A stretch of DNA of 8,324 nt from Negativicoccus succinicivorans (GTDB taxonomy: Bacteria > Bacillota > Negativicutes > Veillonellales > Negativicoccaceae), in the NCBI RefSeq assembly GCF_018373335.1, contig NZ_JAHAHH010000058.1, forward strand, positions 1 through 8,324, written 5' to 3'. The notes under the pieces are model-generated. The model searched no databases and was not told the DNA's origin. It worked only from the letters and a program-made list of their open reading frames with translations. Numbering within the stretch: the stretch's first letter is position 1; each line of letters begins with the position of its first letter. Below, one piece after another: positions 1 through 6,929 of this stretch. The position numbers were made by a program, and so were the translations under genes.

Positions 1-594
1 TTTAACCGGCACGACATAGCGCTCATTGCGCTGTGTGACCAACGCTTCCTGTAAATATTTAGCAGTGGTACGATCCTGGATCATTGCTTCCAGTGAATGT
101 TTCACGCGTTCCTGCAACCGTTCCTGAGTACGACGCAATTGATTCAACTTAGGACTTGCGGTGTCGCGCATCCGTCCACGTTCATCAAACATCGTCTCAA
201 GCCGTGCTAAAAGTTGCGGTTGCGGCTCAATTTCTGCCGCAAGCGCTGTCAAACGAGGCGTTTCCTGCGCCGCCATAAAGCGGTCGCGAATTTCTTGATA
301 GGCTTCCAGTGACGAGCGAATCGCCAGCACTTCTTCCACCGTTAAGATCCCTTTTTTCTGCGCTCGTTCCAGTGGCTGACGAATCATCCGCAAGCCTCCG
401 AAATGCGGTGCCTGTGCATTTTGAATCAGCAGTAATGCCTCCGCTGTTTCGGCTAAGCGTCGTTCAACCTCTCTCGGATCACTGCTGGGATACCATTGCA
501 GCGCCCATTCCTTGGCACCGTTCGATGCGCAACGTTCTCGTAACCGTTCTTGAATTTTTCCGTAATCTAAGGCCTCTAACGTCTTGCGTTCCAT
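1..594 (-). CDS. mutS2: MutS2-family ATPase/endonuclease, N-terminal part (runs off the left edge)
   Basis: The open frame starts at ATG 594-592 and runs without a stop to base 1, giving the first 198 residues of a protein usually near 780. The N-terminus (MERKTLEALDYGKIQERL), the GGLRMIRQPLERA segment near residues 75-87, the RDTASPKLNQLRR segment and the KYLQEALVTQRNERYVVPVK stretch just before the edge match the MutS2 core/lever region. MutS2 lacks the mismatch-recognition domain of MutS. In known family members it acts on recombination intermediates or on collided ribosomes, through a C-terminal Smr domain; the ATPase and Smr domains would lie beyond this window. The start is well supported: GAGGG at 603-607 sits 8 bases upstream, inside the end of the U32 gene. 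The ATG shares one base with the U32 stop (TAATG), so the two are probably co-transcribed and translationally coupled. Identity is confident; whether the full gene is intact cannot be seen. Confidence 0.93.
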   Translation of the reverse strand, partial: MERKTLEALDYGKIQERLRERCASNGAKEWALQWYPSSDPREVERRLAETAEALLLIQNAQAPHFGGLRMIRQPLERAQKKGILTVEEVLAIRSSLEAYQEIRDRFMAAQETPRLTALAAEIEPQPQLLARLETMFDERGRMRDTASPKLNQLRRTQERLQERVKHSLEAMIQDRTTAKYLQEALVTQRNERYVVPVK

Positions 595-2975
595 TACATA
601 ATCCCTCGTTGCAAATGTCCGCGCGTTGCCTGCGGGAACACTCCATTCGTAAACTCGGCGCCTTGTAACCATAGCGCCGTATAAATTTTGACTGCTTGAG
701 CCAACTCATTTTGTGAGAGCAATGCCGCATCTATGACCACTTTGTGTACACCGTATTGCGAGAGACGGGCGAGCGCCGGCGCCATATCTGTAGGTACCGA
801 ATTAAAAATATGCATGCGTCCGAATTGATCCGTCTGCAAGGGGAATTCTTTTCCCAATCGATCCCGCAATGACCAATCCCGTACTCCATGATCTGTACCT
901 TTTTCGTCTCCATAGGCGCTATACAAATTATTTTCGGTCACCATTAATTCGGTGCGACCGCAGGCGTATACCCCCAATGAGCCGTCGTATTGGCGTAGAA
1001 TTCCACGAATTTGTGCCAGTGTAAGCTCCTGTGAAAGAAAGATGGCGCTCGCACCATGTTGTTGCCAAAAGCGCAACGATTCCTGATTAAACACATTCAG
1101 CGTCGGCGCTACATAAAAAGGCATCTGTGGCGCGAACTCTGCCAATCGTTGCGCATCACTGTACGCGTGAATCAAAATAAAATCCGGTTGTGCGGCAACC
1201 ATATCTTGAAGCATACGGTCAACTTCAGCGGCTTCTTTTTGTCGCGTCAGACGCGGCATAGCCAGGCCTACGCGGGCATGATGTTGTCGCGAACGCATTA
1301 CTACTTGAGCATAATCTTGCGTGGTATACGTTTCGCCGATAAATATATCGCCGCCAAAAATAATTTCGTTGGCTTTTTCCGTCAATGCCGTTTCTACCTG
1401 TGCAAGCGTTCGTGCTCGCACTGCTACACTTTTGAGCGATGGTAACACGGGCGGTTTTACTCTGTCGTAAACCATCGGTACCGCCTGAAAATGACGTTCT
1501 TTATAGGTTTGTAAAACAGCTTCTGTTAATGCTGTCTGTGCTTGCGTTCTCACATGATTCAAAACACTTTTAGGCAACATAAAATGACCTTCCGTTAATG
1601 TCACCTCCGCCAATATAAAAGCGGTGTTGCCCAAACGGGAAAGTTGCGTTTTTACAAGATTCAGGTCCGTTGGCTGTGTGCGCGCCGTCGGTACGATAAA
1701 ATCACTTACAATTTCAACTGCAATGCCTTTTTCTGTACGGACTTTCACCCGCAGCGGTTCACCGACAACGGCCTGCACATCCCAGTAGGTAGGAATGGCG
1801 ATGATATCCGCTGTAACATTTGCCGGCTGCTCCGAAGATTGCCAATAAAGTTTTGTGTCTCCCTTTGGAAATTCGGCATAGTGGAAGTACAACTCTTTTT
1901 TTGCGGATTGATACGTTACATCTTTGCAATCGACATAACATAAACCGCCGTCTTTGCCGATATATTTATAGACACCGTTTGCGGTTGCCGGAATATGCGA
2001 CATCGCAAACACTGCCCGTTCCTTCTTTTTATCAATTTTGGTAAGAATACCGATCGGTTCGCCATGATAGTTCGGTGCAAAACGTGTTAAATAATCACGA
2101 CCGACGGAGTCGTACCAATACGCTTTTGTAAAACCGCGATTAAAACTTTTAGCTAACATAGTTTGCGCGGCCTGCGCATTGATTTCACCGTCGATCAGTT
2201 GCCGATATGTTTTCACCGTAGTATATACGTAGGGAATTTGCTTCATTCGTCCTTCGATTTTAAGCGAGGCTACTTTAGTTTGCGCAAGTTCCGCAATGAC
2301 ATCCGTTGAAATCATATCCTTGGGACTTAACACATATTGTTCCGCCGCAGGATTCTTACGTTCACCAGACGTATCCACCAAGTCATACGGCATCCGGCAA
2401 GGCTGCGCACATGCGCCGCGATTGCCGCTGCGGCCACCGATAAAGCTGCTCATCAGGCATTGACCGGAGTAGGATACACATAACGCACCATGAATAAATA
2501 TTTCAATCTCAATCGATGCCTGCTCGGTAATCTCTTGAATTTCCGCCAGGGAAAGTTCGCGCGCTAAAACGACTCGCGTAAACCCTTCCTTCGCTAAAAA
2601 TTCCACACCGGCAAGATCGCTTACTGACATTTGCGTGCTGCCGTGAATAGCAAGCAGCGGCGCTTCGCGACGAATGATTTGGGCAACACCGATATCCTGT
2701 ACGATAACGGCGTCCACTGAAAGCTCCGCAAGCTCACGGATAAAATGTTTAAAAGGCTCCGTTTCCGCATCCGCCACCAATATATTAACGGTCACATAAA
2801 CGGCCACATCATGTAAGTGGCACAACGTCACCGCTTCTCGCAGTTCTTCGTGATCAAAATTTACTGCACTTTGGCGGGCGCTGAATGCTTTCCCGCCGAG
2901 GTATACTGCATCAGCGCCGGCAGCAACCGCCGTTTTTAAATGTGCCAGCGACCCTGCTGGCGCTAATAATTCCAT
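594..2975 (-). CDS. Large U32-family protein with DUF3656 domain (RlhA/TrhP-like, probable RNA hydroxylase)
   Basis: 793 residues. The N-terminal half is a U32 barrel: MELLAPAGS at the start, AGADAVYLGGKAFSAR at 20-34 and the family signature EIFIHGALCVSYSGQC at 158-173. Four cysteines, C166, C173, C189 and C193, have the spacing seen in TrhP and RlhA, where they are tied to iron-sulfur-dependent hydroxylation of tRNA uridine or 23S rRNA C2501. A DUF3656-type domain follows at roughly 390-490 (LSRLGNTAF, then LPKSVLNHVR), which is characteristic of RlhA. The remaining 300 residues form a second barrel-like part with CGRTELMVTEN near 672. Many databases call such proteins peptidase U32, but no classical protease motif is visible and RNA modification is the better-supported role for characterised relatives. 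The C-terminal part lacks the cysteines I recall in most relatives. The start is ATG 2975-2973, with GAGGTG five bases upstream and a good promoter before it. It overlaps mutS2 by one base. The family is confident; the exact RNA target is inferred. Confidence 0.9.
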   Translation of the reverse strand: MELLAPAGSLAHLKTAVAAGADAVYLGGKAFSARQSAVNFDHEELREAVTLCHLHDVAVYVTVNILVADAETEPFKHFIRELAELSVDAVIVQDIGVAQIIRREAPLLAIHGSTQMSVSDLAGVEFLAKEGFTRVVLARELSLAEIQEITEQASIEIEIFIHGALCVSYSGQCLMSSFIGGRSGNRGACAQPCRMPYDLVDTSGERKNPAAEQYVLSPKDMISTDVIAELAQTKVASLKIEGRMKQIPYVYTTVKTYRQLIDGEINAQAAQTMLAKSFNRGFTKAYWYDSVGRDYLTRFAPNYHGEPIGILTKIDKKKERAVFAMSHIPATANGVYKYIGKDGGLCYVDCKDVTYQSAKKELYFHYAEFPKGDTKLYWQSSEQPANVTADIIAIPTYWDVQAVVGEPLRVKVRTEKGIAVEIVSDFIVPTARTQPTDLNLVKTQLSRLGNTAFILAEVTLTEGHFMLPKSVLNHVRTQAQTALTEAVLQTYKERHFQAVPMVYDRVKPPVLPSLKSVAVRARTLAQVETALTEKANEIIFGGDIFIGETYTTQDYAQVVMRSRQHHARVGLAMPRLTRQKEAAEVDRMLQDMVAAQPDFILIHAYSDAQRLAEFAPQMPFYVAPTLNVFNQESLRFWQQHGASAIFLSQELTLAQIRGILRQYDGSLGVYACGRTELMVTENNLYSAYGDEKGTDHGVRDWSLRDRLGKEFPLQTDQFGRMHIFNSVPTDMAPALARLSQYGVHKVVIDAALLSQNELAQAVKIYTALWLQGAEFTNGVFPQATRGHLQRGIM
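603..607 (-). promoter_or_regulatory. Ribosome binding site of mutS2
   Basis: GAGGG on the minus strand lies 8 bases before the mutS2 ATG and within the last codons of the U32 gene. It supports ATG 594-592 as the mutS2 start, and re-initiation by ribosomes that finish the U32 reading frame. Confidence 0.7.
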
Positions 2976-2980
2976 TATTT

Positions 2981-2986
2981 CACCTC
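2981..2986 (-). promoter_or_regulatory. Ribosome binding site of the U32 gene
   Basis: GAGGTG on the minus strand with five bases (AAATA) before the ATG at 2975-2973. This is a near-consensus Shine-Dalgarno sequence that fixes the start. With the -10 box only about 12 bases further upstream, the leader of this transcript is very short (about 15 bases). Confidence 0.8.
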
Positions 2987-2997
2987 TTCAAGTCTTT

Positions 2998-3006
2998 ATT
3001 ATAACA
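2998..3006 (-). promoter_or_regulatory. Extended -10 promoter for the U32-mutS2 unit
   Basis: On the minus strand the bases read TGTTATAAT: a perfect TATAAT hexamer (2998-3003) preceded by the TGn extension. Transcription would begin near 2991. There is no convincing -35 at the normal distance. The best match, CTGACG at 3024-3029, agrees with TTGACA at four of six positions but has a 20-base spacer, so the extended -10 probably carries the activity. The position, after a terminator and before a strong ribosome binding site, supports a real vegetative promoter. This is predicted from sequence only. Confidence 0.75.
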
Positions 3007-3014
3007 TAGGCCTT

Positions 3015-3028
3015 TGACGCAGCCGTCA
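3015..3028. repeat. Small inverted repeat in the -35 region (TGACG-N4-CGTCA)
   Basis: TGACGCAGCCGTCA is a perfect 5+5 inverted repeat with a 4-base centre, placed just upstream of the extended -10 of the U32 promoter. It could be an operator half-site pair, but arms this short arise by chance often. I list it only because of its position. Confidence 0.3.
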
Positions 3029-3034
3029 GTACTG

Positions 3035-3074
3035 CAAATAAAAAAGAGTCGATGCATCGACTCTTTTTTATTTG
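3035..3074 (-). terminator. Intrinsic terminator after proS: perfect 40-base palindrome
   Basis: The left arm CAAATAAAAAAGAGTCGATG is followed by its exact reverse complement, so all 40 bases are palindromic. In RNA the core is GAGUCGA paired with UCGACUC around a UGCA loop, extended by an A-tract/U-tract stem and followed by six U. It begins about five bases after the proS stop codon, so it ends the cdsA-dxr-rseP-ispG-proS transcript. Because it is symmetric it would work equally well on the plus strand, although no plus-strand gene that needs it is visible. Confidence 0.9.
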
Positions 3075-3079
3075 TGCCT

Positions 3080-4795
3080 TTATGCCAGTGACGCCAACAA
3101 GTCTTGCACTGTTGACAAGGCTTTGTCAGACTTCACTTTCGTGATTTCACCACTCCGACGAACCTTGATTTCTACTTCACCGTCTTCAACAAATGTTTTC
3201 CCGACGGTCACACGAACCGGATAACCGATCAAGTCGGCATCTTTGAATTTGATACCTGCGCGTTCTTTACGATCATCAAAGACCGTTTCGATGCCCGCCC
3301 GGGTCAACTCATTATATAATTGTTCTGCCGCCTGTTGCTGTTCTTCATTTTTGCTGTTAGCTGCTACGACGACCACCTGATACGGCGCAATCGCAACCGG
3401 CCAAATGATCCCATCGTCGTCATAACTTTGCTCAATTGTCGCCGCCATCGTCCGCGATACACCGATACCGTAACAGCCCATATAAAAGGGGTACGACTTG
3501 CCGTTTTGATCCAGGAACATGGCGTCCAACGACTCGCTGTACTTTGTGCCCAGCTGAAACACCTGACCGACCTCAATGCCGCGGTCAATAGTAATATGGC
3601 CGCCGCATTTCGGACACGCATCTTCATCTGTAATCAGACGGATTGTTTCCACGCGTACATCGGGGAAATCCCTTTGCGGAATAACATGTCGGAAATGCAT
3701 GTCGGTTTCGTTGGCGCCGCTAACAGCATCTGTCATTTGCATAACTTTCGGATCTACAATGATTTCCAAATCATCCGACGGAGTCAAACCGATCGGGCTC
3801 AGATACCCCGGAACAAGGCCAAGAGCCTGTAACTCTTCATCGCCAGCAAGCGGCAATTCGATAGCCCCGACCAATCCAGCCACGCGCACATCATTGACTT
3901 CTGCCGCACCCGGAACAACGGCCATGACCAATTTCTTTTCTGCCCGGTACATAACGACTTTAATCGTTTGTGTAGCATCGATTTGTAAAAATTGACACAA
4001 TGCCTCGATCGTTTTTTGATTAGGCGTCGCTACTTTTTCGAGCTCTGCACCGGCTGCTTCGTTTTCAATATCCGGTGTTTGCGGACATGCGACTTCGATA
4101 TTTGCCGCATAATCACAATCATGACAACGTACAACAGCCGCTTCGCCGGACTTGGCAAAAGCCATAAATTCATGTGAGCCGCTACCGCCGATGGCCCCTG
4201 AGTCCGCCTCTACCGGTCGGAAATCCAATCCGCAACGCGTAAAAATGCGACTATACGCATCATACATCTTTTGATAGCTGACTTTCATGCTTGCCGGGTC
4301 AGCATCAAACGAATAGCCGTCTTTCATAATAAATTCGCGGCTTCGCATTAATCCGAAACGAGGCCGAACTTCATCGCGATATTTATTTTGAATTTGATAC
4401 AAAGTAAGCGGTAATTGTTTATACGAAGAAACATCCATTTTAACCAGCGTGGTTATCATCTCTTCATGCGTCGGTCCGAGGCAAAACTCCCGCTGATGCC
4501 GATCTTGGAGACGGAACATCTCTTCACCGTAGGCACCCCAGCGTCCCGATTCCTGCCAAATTTCTGCCGGCTGAATAATCGGCATCATAATTTCCTGCGA
4601 ACCGATAGCATCCATTTCCTCTCGCACGATCGTTTCAATTTTACGCAACGTGCGCCAAGCCAGCGGCAAAAATGTATATAAACCTGCGCTGAGTTTACGG
4701 ATAAACCCCGCACGCAACATCAGTTTGTGACTCATTACCTCCGCATCTGCCGGCATTTCACGTAACGTGGGACTATATAATTGAGATGCTCTCAT
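3080..4795 (-). CDS. proS: Prolyl-tRNA synthetase, bacterial type with editing insertion
   Basis: 571 residues, the normal length for the bacterial-type enzyme (about 565-572). It charges tRNA-Pro with proline in the cytoplasm. Class II motifs are clear: GPTHEE at 107-112, motif 2 around YRDEVRPRFGLMRSREFIMKD (139-159) and motif 3 GCYGIGVSRTMAA (440-452). The YbaK-like insertion domain, which clears alanyl-tRNA-Pro, spans about 225-390. It contains TIKVVMYR with K279 and VVPGAAEVND near 293-302. CxxC pairs (C224/C227 and C394/C397) flank the insertion, as is common in the family. The anticodon-binding domain occupies about 470-571 (FDDRKERAGIKFKDADLIGYP). The start is ATG 4795-4793, overlapping the ispG stop by four bases (ATGA). 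GGAGGAG at 4804-4810 lies eight bases upstream inside ispG, so translation is probably coupled. It is the last gene of its operon and has no T-box leader of its own. Identity is essentially certain. Confidence 0.98.
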   Translation of the reverse strand: MRASQLYSPTLREMPADAEVMSHKLMLRAGFIRKLSAGLYTFLPLAWRTLRKIETIVREEMDAIGSQEIMMPIIQPAEIWQESGRWGAYGEEMFRLQDRHQREFCLGPTHEEMITTLVKMDVSSYKQLPLTLYQIQNKYRDEVRPRFGLMRSREFIMKDGYSFDADPASMKVSYQKMYDAYSRIFTRCGLDFRPVEADSGAIGGSGSHEFMAFAKSGEAAVVRCHDCDYAANIEVACPQTPDIENEAAGAELEKVATPNQKTIEALCQFLQIDATQTIKVVMYRAEKKLVMAVVPGAAEVNDVRVAGLVGAIELPLAGDEELQALGLVPGYLSPIGLTPSDDLEIIVDPKVMQMTDAVSGANETDMHFRHVIPQRDFPDVRVETIRLITDEDACPKCGGHITIDRGIEVGQVFQLGTKYSESLDAMFLDQNGKSYPFYMGCYGIGVSRTMAATIEQSYDDDGIIWPVAIAPYQVVVVAANSKNEEQQQAAEQLYNELTRAGIETVFDDRKERAGIKFKDADLIGYPVRVTVGKTFVEDGEVEIKVRRSGEITKVKSDKALSTVQDLLASLA

Positions 4796-5865
4796 ACCTT
4801 TTTCTCCTCCGCTAGATATTGATTAATTTCTTTCATCAGTTCGTCGACTAAATCATCCTCAGAAACAGTACGCAACACTTTGCCTTTGCGGAACAAAACC
4901 CCTTGACCGTTGCCGCCGGCAATTCCGAAGTCCGCTTCGCGAGCCTCCCCAGGACCGTTGACGACGCACCCCATGACGGCTACACGCAACGGCGTTTTAA
5001 TACCTTCCAGACGTTTTTCGACTTCCGCTGCCATCGGAATTAAGTCGACTTGACAACGCCCGCAGGTCGGGCATGAAATCATGACCGCCCCATACGTAGA
5101 ATACCCGGCTGCCTGTAAAATCATTTTCGCAACCTTTACTTCTTCTACGGGATTGGCTGTCAATGACACACGAATCGTGTCGCCGATACCGTCAAGTAAA
5201 AGAGCACCGATTCCCATCGCCGACTTAATACTGCCTCGCATCACCGTTCCCGCTTCCGTCACGCCCAAATGGAGCGGATAATCGCATTGATCGGCAAGCA
5301 TTCGATACGCTTCCGCCATCATGGGAACATCCGTGGATTTCAGTGAAATTTTCATTTCACGATAATCGGCCTGCTCCAATATCCGAATATGCTCCAACGC
5401 AGAAGCTACCATTCCCTGTGCGGTCGGATGTCCACCGTAGGATTTCAAAATATGCTCCGGCAATGAGCCCGCGTTAATACCGATACGAATAGGAATTCGT
5501 TTCGGTTTGGCTTTCTCGACTACTTTCAACACATTTTCCATGCTGCCGATATTGCCGGGGTTTATCCGCAAACCGTCAACACCGCTGTCAATGGCATCCA
5601 GAGCCAAGCGGTAATCAAAGTGAATATCGGCTACCAACGGCACGCCGGTTTGCGCTTTGACCTGCTTCAACGCGAGCGCGCTTGCCCGATTCGGCACCGC
5701 CAAACGCACAATGTCACAACCGGCATCCGCAAGTTCATTGATTTGCTTTACCGCCTCTGTGATGTCCGTCGGGGTGAACGTCGACATCGATTGAATAGAT
5801 ACCGGTGCATCCCCGCCGATCGCTACTTGTCCTATATGAATTTGTCTTGTTTTTTTTCGTGTCAT
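4792..5865 (-). CDS. ispG: 4-hydroxy-3-methylbut-2-enyl diphosphate synthase (IspG/GcpE)
   Basis: 357 residues, typical of the two-domain bacterial enzyme. It reductively opens MEcPP to HMBPP, the penultimate step of the MEP isoprenoid pathway, using a 4Fe-4S cluster. The cluster ligands are all present with the right spacing: C265 and C268 in SCPTCGRC, C300 in MGCVVNGPGEA, and E307. Barrel signatures include VADIHFDYRLA at 78-88, LRINPGNIG at 99-107, RIGINAGSL at 127-135, and LGVTEAG at 200-206. The early motif usually read as QSMTNTxTxD is here QSMSTFTPTD (25-34), a visible deviation. The start is ATG 5865-5863, 14 bases after the rseP stop. The Shine-Dalgarno is weak (AAGTGA about four bases from ATG), so coupling to rseP translation is plausible. 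Codons 3-6 include a run of eight A. It overlaps proS by four bases. Function is confident. Confidence 0.97.
   Translation of the reverse strand: MTRKKTRQIHIGQVAIGGDAPVSIQSMSTFTPTDITEAVKQINELADAGCDIVRLAVPNRASALALKQVKAQTGVPLVADIHFDYRLALDAIDSGVDGLRINPGNIGSMENVLKVVEKAKPKRIPIRIGINAGSLPEHILKSYGGHPTAQGMVASALEHIRILEQADYREMKISLKSTDVPMMAEAYRMLADQCDYPLHLGVTEAGTVMRGSIKSAMGIGALLLDGIGDTIRVSLTANPVEEVKVAKMILQAAGYSTYGAVMISCPTCGRCQVDLIPMAAEVEKRLEGIKTPLRVAVMGCVVNGPGEAREADFGIAGGNGQGVLFRKGKVLRTVSEDDLVDELMKEINQYLAEEKKV
4804..4810 (-). promoter_or_regulatory. Ribosome binding site of proS
   Basis: GGAGGAG on the minus strand is embedded in the codons for the EE pair near the end of ispG, eight bases before the proS ATG. 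It confirms the proS start and allows strong initiation despite the overlap with ispG. Confidence 0.75.
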
Positions 5866-5879
5866 CCTATCACTTCATG

Positions 5880-6917
5880 TCATTTCAAAAATCGTAAGAT
5901 ATCGTTACTCGTCGCATAAATAAAAAGTGCACCCAAAAGAAACAGTCCCGTCATCTGAATATAGTACAGGTATTTGGGTGGTAATTTTTTACCGATAATA
6001 CCCTCTACCACAATCAGCAATAAATGGCCACCGTCCAACAGAGGCACGGGCAATAAATTAAGCAGGCCCAAGTTAAGGCTCAATACGGCGGTAAACATCA
6101 ATAAATTGGCAAACCCGGTACGCGCAATGTTGCCTGCCATTTGCGCTATACCGACAGGTCCTGCCAATTCGCTGCCGGAAACTTTCCCGGTAATCAGCTG
6201 ACCGATGCCTTTCCACATCTGCGCTGTTAAGTTCCATGAACGTTCTGCACCATACTGAACGGATTCGAACAAGCCTACCGGCCGCGTTTCAATGACTGGA
6301 AGGATACCGAGCACTACACGTCCGTTATCGCTTCCGGGGATCACTTGTAACGTCAGCGGTTCATGGTTGCGTTCAACTCGTAACGTAACCACTTGTCCGC
6401 CCCATTTTTGCATATGGGGAGAAATCTCATTCCATTGCCGGATTGGCTCCCCCTGAATCGCTACAATGCGATCGCAGGGCGCTAATTGATGACTTGATGC
6501 AGGCGCCTGTGTAAGAACTTCACCGATGATCGGTTCATCACTCGGTGTAGAAACGCCGTACGCGCTAAACAGACCACTGATCAAAATAATGGCCAGAATA
6601 AAGTTCATAGCTGCACCGGCCACGATCACGATGAAACGTTTCCAAGCCGGTTTATATATGAAAGCGCGACGCGGATCGACTTGATCCTCCTCGACCTGCT
6701 CTTCCGTCATGCCTGCAATGCGATTAAATCCCCCGAGAGGAACAGATCGTAATGAGTACGTTGTTTCTCCCACACGCTTTGACCACAACTTGCTGCCAAA
6801 ACCGACCGCAAACTCATCCACTCGCATGCCGGTCAATTTAGCCGTAATAAAGTGTCCCCACTCATGCACAAGAACAATCACGCCAAATACAAAAATGGTC
6901 GCGATAATAGTCAGCAA
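5880..6917 (-). CDS. rseP: RseP/RasP-type membrane site-2 zinc protease (M50B)
   Basis: 345 residues. This intramembrane metalloprotease usually cleaves anti-sigma factors or remnant signal peptides within the membrane. The zinc motif is HEWGH (H18, E19, H22) in the first hydrophobic segment. The partner motif is NLLPVPLLDGGH (287-298), where D295 should be the third zinc ligand. Hydrophobic segments lie near 2-17, 94-118, 268-292 and 316-335. One PDZ domain covers about 125-195; its usual PGDRI turn reads APCDRI with C148. The length fits the short, single-PDZ form common in Firmicutes rather than the 450-residue double-PDZ E. coli RseP. The start is TTG 6917-6915. GGAGG lies six bases upstream, and any downstream ATG (the next is M31) would remove the HExxH motif. 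It starts 12 bases after the dxr stop. No sigma/anti-sigma partner is visible, so the substrate is unknown. Confidence 0.95.
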   Translation of the reverse strand: MLTIIATIFVFGVIVLVHEWGHFITAKLTGMRVDEFAVGFGSKLWSKRVGETTYSLRSVPLGGFNRIAGMTEEQVEEDQVDPRRAFIYKPAWKRFIVIVAGAAMNFILAIILISGLFSAYGVSTPSDEPIIGEVLTQAPASSHQLAPCDRIVAIQGEPIRQWNEISPHMQKWGGQVVTLRVERNHEPLTLQVIPGSDNGRVVLGILPVIETRPVGLFESVQYGAERSWNLTAQMWKGIGQLITGKVSGSELAGPVGIAQMAGNIARTGFANLLMFTAVLSLNLGLLNLLPVPLLDGGHLLLIVVEGIIGKKLPPKYLYYIQMTGLFLLGALFIYATSNDILRFLK

Positions 6918-6923
6918 AATATT

Positions 6924-6928
6924 CCTCC
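6924..6928 (-). promoter_or_regulatory. Ribosome binding site that fixes the TTG start of rseP
   Basis: GGAGG lies one base after the dxr stop codon and six bases before TTG 6917-6915. Its strength and spacing are the main reason for choosing TTG as the start codon. Confidence 0.8.
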
Positions 6929-6929
6929 G

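Noticed and set aside
309..668. Plus-strand open frame of 119 codons over mutS2/U32
   Set aside because: It lies opposite two recognisable genes, has no family resemblance, and no ribosome binding site or promoter was evident; it is a shadow frame.
2401..2440. GC-rich cluster with small inverted repeats (for example GCGCA-CA-TGCGC)
   Set aside because: It coincides with the conserved SGNRGACAQPC codons of the U32 signature, and the arms are only five bases.
2944..2961. Six-base inverted repeat (GCCAGC/GCTGGC) just after the U32 start codon
   Set aside because: It falls in the conserved APAGSLAHL codons and is short. It could slow initiation, but there is no reason beyond chance to call it regulatory.
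2976..3079. Possible small RNA, riboswitch or T-box between proS and the U32 gene
   Set aside because: The 104-base gap is fully used by the terminator, the promoter and the ribosome binding site. The leader after the promoter is too short for a riboswitch or T-box.
3320..3832. Plus-strand open frame of 170 codons opposite proS
   Set aside because: The proS frame carries all class II motifs across this stretch. The antisense product shows no recognisable domain and looks like a frame shadow.
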